Below, one piece after another: positions 58,240 to 64,000 of a stretch of 64,000 nt of DNA. Below the pieces are notes generated by a model, which saw only the letters and a program-made list of their open reading frames with translations, ran no database searches and was not told the DNA's origin. The stretch's first letter is position 1. Each line of letters opens with the position of its first letter. The stretch comes from Gentiana macrophylla. Its lineage: Eukaryota; Streptophyta; Magnoliopsida; Gentianales; Gentianaceae. A program made the position numbers and the translations under genes. Location of the stretch: assembly GCA_026214975.1 (NCBI GenBank), contig CM047813.1, forward strand, positions 34,257,871-34,321,870. The letters run 5' to 3'.

Positions 58240-61200
58240 TGTTGAGATAATATGTTATATGTGTTGTTTTACCATTGGTCCATGTGGATTATTAGGTGTC
58301 AACATGTTATTGGTACACCTAGCAATTAGTTAGATTTGGGAATCTTTCTGTTGGATTATGTTTGATATATGTGTGTAAGCTACTGCAGTGAAATGAAGAC
58401 CATTTCATCATTCTCAATCAGTTAGTTTTCATTCTTGGTATCTGAGCAACGGCGGCCATGTCTACCAACAGCCAGCCTTCTACCGTGGTACCTTCTTCAA
58501 CCGTTGTACCTCCCACGACGTTAAAAATTTCAGATCCTGCTGGGTTTCCACCGCTCACTTCCGGTGTAACAACTCTTGCTTCTATTTCTACACCAGTCCG
58601 GTCACCACCTGTAAATTTTCCTGTCACCGGTGTAAGTTTCTCACAAATGCATGTTCATCAACCATGTTCCTATATTCTATATACCTCCGTCTTATAGAAT
58701 CAAATACCTGCAACACCGAGCTTCCTTCTATCCCCTAAACCTCGGTTTGGATCAAGTTTGTCACAGAATATCATTGTTAAACTTGATATGAACAACTATT
58801 TGCTCTGGAGGTATACAATCTTGCCAGTCATCCGTGGTCACAGGTTGAAGGACTATATCTTGGAACCAATGTTCCGTAGATGTATTCAACTTGTGTTCTG
58901 GGACCTTCATATCCCCAACACACTTCCAGAAATGCAGCGTATTATGAGTGGATGGCCATTGACAATCTCCTGCTTTGTTGGCTTCTTGGATCTATGACTG
59001 AACAAGCATTGCAAGAAGTTGGTGGGTGTAATTCTGCTCATGAGGTATGAGTAACTTTAGAAGCCTTGTTTAATAGTCAAGCTCAATCCAAGATTCTTTA
59101 ATTTAAGGATGCCCTTACTAAAACTACCAAGGGATCTTGTTCTATGCCAGATTATCTTGCCAAAATGAAAAATTATTCTGATGGGTTAACAGTAGGGTAC
59201 CCTATATCCAGTTTTGAACTCATTTTGGCCACACTGGGAGGTCTACCTAGAGAATATGAATCAACCATTGTCAACATAACTTCTAGAGTCCAGTCTATGT
59301 CATGGACCGAGGTTCAAGCCCAGTTAACCACACATGAAAGATTGATTGCCCGTTTCAATCGACCAGGGTCACTGGACATTGCCATTCCTACTGCAAATCT
59401 GGCACAGTCAGACCAAAGATCTCAATCTAGGGGTGGCTACAACCAATCCAATAGAGGCAGGGGATCTAATGGTGGCAGAGGAAGATCCAGATGAAGAGGA
59501 AATGGAAGGAACAATTCAGGAGGTCCTAGACCAACCTGTCAAATTTGTGGGAAAGTTGGCCATATTGGTGCAACTTGCTATCACAGGTTTGAAGAAGATT
59601 ATGTGCAGCCTAATCAAAACCTAAATTAGTAGAATTTAAGGCAAATGGCTGCTTATCTTGCTGCACCAAACATGACCTCTAATTCATGATGGTATGATGA
59701 TACTGGAGCATCCAACCATGTGACCTCTGATCTTGGAAATCTCTCTTTGAGGTCTGAGTATGAAGGATACATTGGTAGTTGGAAATGGTTGTCATTTACA
59801 CATTGCTCACACAGGTTACACAAGACTGGAACCTAATATTCACTTGTCCAATATTCTCCATGTTCCCGCAATTAAAAAAAAATCTTTAGTGTTTCAAAAT
59901 TGACTGCTGATAACCCTGTACTAATTGAATTTTCTGCTTCTAAATGTTTTGTCAATGATCAAGTGTCAAAGAAGGTGTTACTGGAAGGAACATTGGAAAA
60001 TGGCATGTACAAATTCAACCAGTCAAAGCCATTGAACCAGATCAACTCCCTTCAATCCAATAGAATGTCTGCTTGTCTTGTTATTTTTCGAACTCAGAAT
60101 AATCAAGCCATTGTTTAGCATAGATAAAGTTTTAAACCATTGTAATGTTACTGTCAATGAACAACTTTCCTTTTGTGATGCTTGCCAACTTGGAAAATTG
60201 TGTGCTACTGCCTTCCCTCATTCACACAGTAGAGCATCTAAAGTTCTTGAATTGATTCATATTGATCTTTAGGGACTTTCCCCATTAAATCCACATGTGG
60301 CTATCAATACTATATTCATTTCATTGATGACTACAGCAGATACACTTGGATATATCAACTAAAACTTAAATCTAATGCCTATGATACCTTTATTGTGTTT
60401 AAAAATTTGGTAGAAAATCAGTTCAATGCTAAGATCAAGATTGTCTAGTCTGATTGAGAATGGGAGTACAGAACACTAGAACTATTTCTTGCCAAGTGTG
60501 GCATCATGTTCATGCATCCTTTCCCTCACATACATCCTCAAAATGGTAGGTGAGAGATAAAACACACGCATATAGTAGAGACATGGTTAACTTTATTAGC
60601 TCAAGCCTCTCTACCACAAAATATTGGTGGGATAGTTTTTTGCATGTTGTAGCCATAATTAACATATTACCTACCCATGTACTTCAAAATACTTCTCCAT
60701 ATGAACTTATCTTTCTCAAAAATCCTACTTATGATCTTGATAAGACTTTTGGCTGCTTCTGCTTTCCTTATCCCAGGCCTTATCACAATCATAAAGTTCA
60801 GTATCACACTCAAAAGTGTGTTTATCTTGGTCTTAGTCATGTGCATAAAGGTCATAAGTGTATGGATACCAATGGCAGAGTGTACATATGTAGATATGTT
60901 ATCTTCAACGTACTTGAATTTTCCTTATCAATCTTTGCATCCTACATCTAAATCTAGCCCTGCACCATCCTTTACCGGTCTAGCTCAATTGTTCCATTGC
61001 CAGAAGTTTCAGTAACTCCTGCTGTTGATACTGATCTGCCCCTCATCTCCTACTACACCAGTTACAGGTAATTCTACTTCTGATACTCCTTCTACTTATA
61101 ATACTGCACCTGCTCCCTATAATACTTCCCATGCACCTGCATAGTCTGTTTCACATGATTCCTCTATATCATAAGATTCCTTACACACACCTTCACCACC

Positions 61201-62230
61201 TGAATCTCCATCTCCCCCCATCCACCACATGTAGTTGTCCACCCTATGAAAACAAGATCCAAAAGTGGTGTGTTAAAACCTAAACCTCTCTTTACACTTA
61301 TCACTGAGCATTATGCAGCTGATCTATCTTCTGAACTATCATCCGTGTCAGAAGCTTTGTCTCAGCCTCATTGGAAGAAAAACATGGAAGAAGAGTACAA
61401 TGCCCTAATTGCCAATCAGACTTGGGAATTGGTCCCACCATCAGTGCATCATAATCTGGTGGGCAACAAGTGGATTTTCAAGATTAAACAAAAACCTGAT
61501 GGCTCTATTCTCAAGTACAAGTCTAGGTTGGTAGCCAAAGTGTACTCACAACAAGAGGGGGTGGATTATTCAGAGATATTTAGTCTTGTGGCAAAAACAT
61601 CTACCATTATTTAGGGTTTTCTTATATGTTGCTGTGACTAACAATTGGTCAGGTTGACATTAACACTGCTTTTCTAAATGGGAAATTGCAGGAGTCAGTG
61701 TATATGCCACAACCAACAGGGTTCAAAAGTTCCACAAAACCAGATTATGTAAGCAAGTTGGACAATGCTTTGTATGGATTGAAATAGGCACCTAAGGCCT
61801 GGTTTAAAGAACCGAGAATACAATTGTTGACCTGGGGTTCAGGCAAGCAGTTTCTGACACTTCATTGTTTGTTCTAAAGGAAGGTAATGTGACCTTGTAC
61901 ATCCTAGTTTATGTAGATGATTTTCTCATAACTGGGAACTCTAATCATTATATTGAAAAGTTCATTAAGCTGTTGCATTCAAGGTTCTCACTCAAAGAAA
62001 TGGGGGAAGTGAGTTAGTTTCTAGGAATACAGGCTTCCAGAAATTCCAGTGGTCTCTTTCTAAGTCGGAAACACAATGCTCAAAATCTCTTGAACAGACT
62101 AGACATGAACAACTTGGAACCATGTTTTACTTCCATGGTGACATGAAAAACTTTTGAGCCAGATCAAGGTATTCCAATGTCCAATCCCTCACTATACAGA
62201 GGCATGATTGGATCACTGCAGTATATGATA
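58240..62230 (+). mobile_element. Ale/Retrofit-type copia element E, 3' end missing
   Basis: The 5' LTR is about 58240-58433 (TGTTGAGATAATATG onward). It is followed by TGGTATCTGAGCAA (58436-58449), an initiator-Met-like primer site. Gag, protease, integrase and RT follow on the plus strand. The RT stops abruptly at about 62226 after LYRGMIGSLQYMI, and sequence of another copia lineage begins. No 3' LTR of its own is present. Confidence 0.82.
58458..62226 (+). pseudogene. Copia E gag-pol, frame-broken
   Basis: Gag from Met 58458 (MSTNSQPSTV) through VKLDMNNYLLWRYTILPVIR and DYLAKMKNYSDGL. The zinc knuckle near 59530 is CQICGKVGHIGATCYHRF. The protease near 59690 is WYDDTGASNHVTSDL. The pre-integrase CDACQLGK is at 60172. 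The integrase has FIDDYSRYTWIYQLKLKSNA, then its tail FGCFCFPYPRPYHNHKVQYH. RT has MEEEYNALIANQTWELVPP, KWIFKIKQKPDGSI and LVYVDDFLITGN, so the catalytic YVDD is intact. Stops at several points, including in the YGLKQ box (YGLK*), show it is dead. It lacks RNase H of its own lineage. Confidence 0.88.
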
Positions 62231-63103
62231 TAAGTCTGATATGACCAAGAAATTTGAGATTTCTATCATTAGAGATCTGAACTTTTTTAGGCCTACAAGT
62301 GAATCAAACCAAGGACGGTGCTCATAGCAGTCATATAAAATATGTCGAGGACATGCTTAATAAGTTCAACTTTCAATAGCTAACACGAACAAGTACTCCT
62401 ATGGTCACAAATATCAGATTGGACCAAGACAAAGATGGAAAACCAATGGAAAATCTTTTGTACAGGTCAACGATTGGTTCTTCACTTTATAGCCGGTAGA
62501 CCTGATATAATGAATGTTTTTTTATATGTTCTAGATATCAAGTAAATCCTAAGGTTCTCTCTACAATGTTGTGATGAGCATACACAAACATTTTGGAATT
62601 TTCTATGCAAAATCTCATAATCTTAACTGACATGCATATTCTGATGTTGATTTTGAAGGATGCTAAGTTCATACAAAAAACCTTAGTGGAACAAGACAAT
62701 TCTTAGGGAACATGTTGGTTTCATGGTTCACTAAGAAACAACCTCGTGTTGCTCTTAGTACCACTGGGATTGATTATGTAGCTTTGAGTAATTGTTGTGC
62801 TCAACAATTATGTCTTAAGAAAAAATATGTGATTTCAATATTAGAATTCCCATAGTGTCTATCTTCTGTGATAACGTTAGTTCAACCAATCTTTCACACA
62901 ATCATATCTTGCATTCTAGAGCAAAACACATAGACAACACATATCATTTCTTAGAAGATCATGCTGCTAATGGAAACATATGCATCGAATTTGTCCGCAC
63001 TGAGAAGCAAATTGCAGTCATTTGTACAAAACCTCTATCTCAGTCCACTTTCAAGACTTTGAGAAATGCATTGCTTATGATACCCTACCGACCCTTCCTA
63101 TAG
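62231..63103 (+). pseudogene. SIRE-type RT end and RNase H, broken
   Basis: After the RT end (TSTPMVTNIRLDQDKDGKPM), the RNase H region shows SDVDFEGC, GTRQFLGNMLVSWFTKKQPR and VALSTTGIDYVALSNCCAQ. 62855-63103 contains IFCDNVSSTNLSHNHILHSR, KHIDNTYHFLEDH and FVRTEKQIAVICTKPLSQ. The AEAEY motif reads TGIDY, and stops interrupt the frame, so it is inactive. Confidence 0.82.
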
Positions 63104-63442
63104 CTTGATTGATTTTCATGATAAGAGGTTAAGAAGTATTCATATTCTTAAATGGGAAAAGTACCAAATGAGAAGTACTTAAGTTTTTAAAATTTGTTTC
63201 AAAGAAGTATATGCAAGTACAATCTCTCAACTCTTGTGTAGAAGGGATGTATTGATCTGATGCATTGCTATAGTAACTTAAGGACTTATCGGATTCTAAA
63301 ATATATGATTATCAGCCTTAACTTAAAATTAAATGTTTATATATATGCACAAGTTAAGAGAGAAGTAAGAATGAGGTATGAATAAGGGGGACATATTATT
63401 TTGAAAAGTTGATTATTTTGAAAACAATCAAAATGGGGAGAT

Positions 63443-64000
63443 TGTAGAGTAATTGAAGCTCACTACCCCTTATCGATTAATTGAGTTTGATCGTTTCAAA
63501 GTAACTCAAACTTTATGTGAATAAATTAAATGACATTTAAATGTAGACATTATCTTAGCATTTGTTATCACATTATTGGTCATATATATATATATATATA
63601 TATATACATAATTTGTTATATCCAATTTCATCAGTATATGTCATATTGTGTATCATTAATATATCATATTTGTACTGATGCCACTGAAATTTTAGATTTA
63701 CAGTACATGAAAACAAATATTATGGATTTTATACAGATGATATAGAGGTGTCTAAACATGATCTACAAAGATATAATTCATACAAGACATCCATACATGA
63801 AGACATCAAGTATTCAAGTGATACAACTTATAACTGAAGATGTCAACAAGTGATACACAATTATACACTTACGTATCATCAAAATCATACAAATGTTAAA
63901 GTCTTTTATTAGTTTGGAGCTGAATTTTGGCAGACACATGATCAAGTTTTGATCTAAGGATCAAGAACCCACATGGTACAACATAGTATTGAGATATAAT
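63443..64000 (+). repeat. Partial 3' LTR of copia F
   Basis: Begins TGTAGAGTAATTGAAGC directly after the purine tract and continues beyond the window. It contains an (AT)n run at 63583-63605. No coding potential. Confidence 0.6.

Larger units (their letters stand above)
62231..64000 (+). mobile_element. 3' half of a SIRE-type copia element F
   Basis: From 62233 the frame reads SDMTKKFEISIIRDLNFF and GLQVNQTKDGAHSSHIKYVE, characteristic of the RT end of the SIRE/Maximus lineage. RNase H of the same lineage follows. A purine tract AAATGGGGAGAT leads to the 3' LTR, which starts TGTAGAGTAATTG at 63443 and runs out of the window. The 5' half is absent. Confidence 0.75.

Overview
This window is a stretch of plant nuclear genome, most likely from a eudicot. 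It is AT-rich and carries spliced genes with GT/AG introns, Ty1/copia and Ty3/gypsy LTR retrotransposons, TRIMs, a Stowaway-type MITE and a Mutator-like element. Nothing looks bacterial, organellar or viral. I cannot name the species.

Only two host genes are well supported, and they point towards each other. On the + strand, 19113-21469 encodes a PHD-finger protein of the MALE STERILITY1 / MALE MEIOCYTE DEATH1 family. Two exons (585 codons) are intact, but the first exon of the family is not found in the 19 kb upstream, which is filled with copia elements. On the - strand, 34035-22347 encodes a complete 12-exon SNF2-family remodeller of the Fun30/ETL1/SMARCAD1 class (Arabidopsis CHR19). The twelve exons join in frame to 771 codons. 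Its introns carry a deleted copia element, a TRIM LTR, a Stowaway MITE and a small tandem duplication, and the reading frame is untouched.

Layout: 1-2340 holds a MITE candidate and the 3' end of a gypsy chromovirus (-). 2851-8139 is a complete copia element (-) with 5-bp target duplications. 9698-16572 is a copia element (-) with a truncated 5' LTR and a solo LTR nested exactly in its protease codons (13387-15016). 16573-19015 is an Ale/Retrofit-type copia remnant (-). Next come the PHD gene (with a TRIM in its intron), a TIR element (21621-21935) and CHR19. 34036-35188 looks like a gene leader without a recognisable protein. 35189-40032 is a young complete copia element (-), followed by a double TRIM (40179-40628). 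40629-46237 is repeat-rich intergenic DNA. 46238-48273 is a non-autonomous Mutator-like element with long terminal inverted repeats and a near-perfect 9-bp target duplication. About 48300-53110 is an internally deleted Athila-type gypsy element (+). 53340-53816 is a stray LTR end with primer binding site. About 54300-56064 is the 3' end and LTR of another gypsy element (+). 58240-62230 is an Ale-type copia element (+) abruptly joined to the 3' half of a SIRE-type copia element (62231-64000).

I found no convincing new biological system. The points most worth checking are the missing first exon of the PHD gene, the Mutator-like element with gene-like cargo, the chimeric copia junction, the LTR-derived patch at the Athila deletion, and the unusual pattern of differences between the LTRs of the element at 2851-8139.
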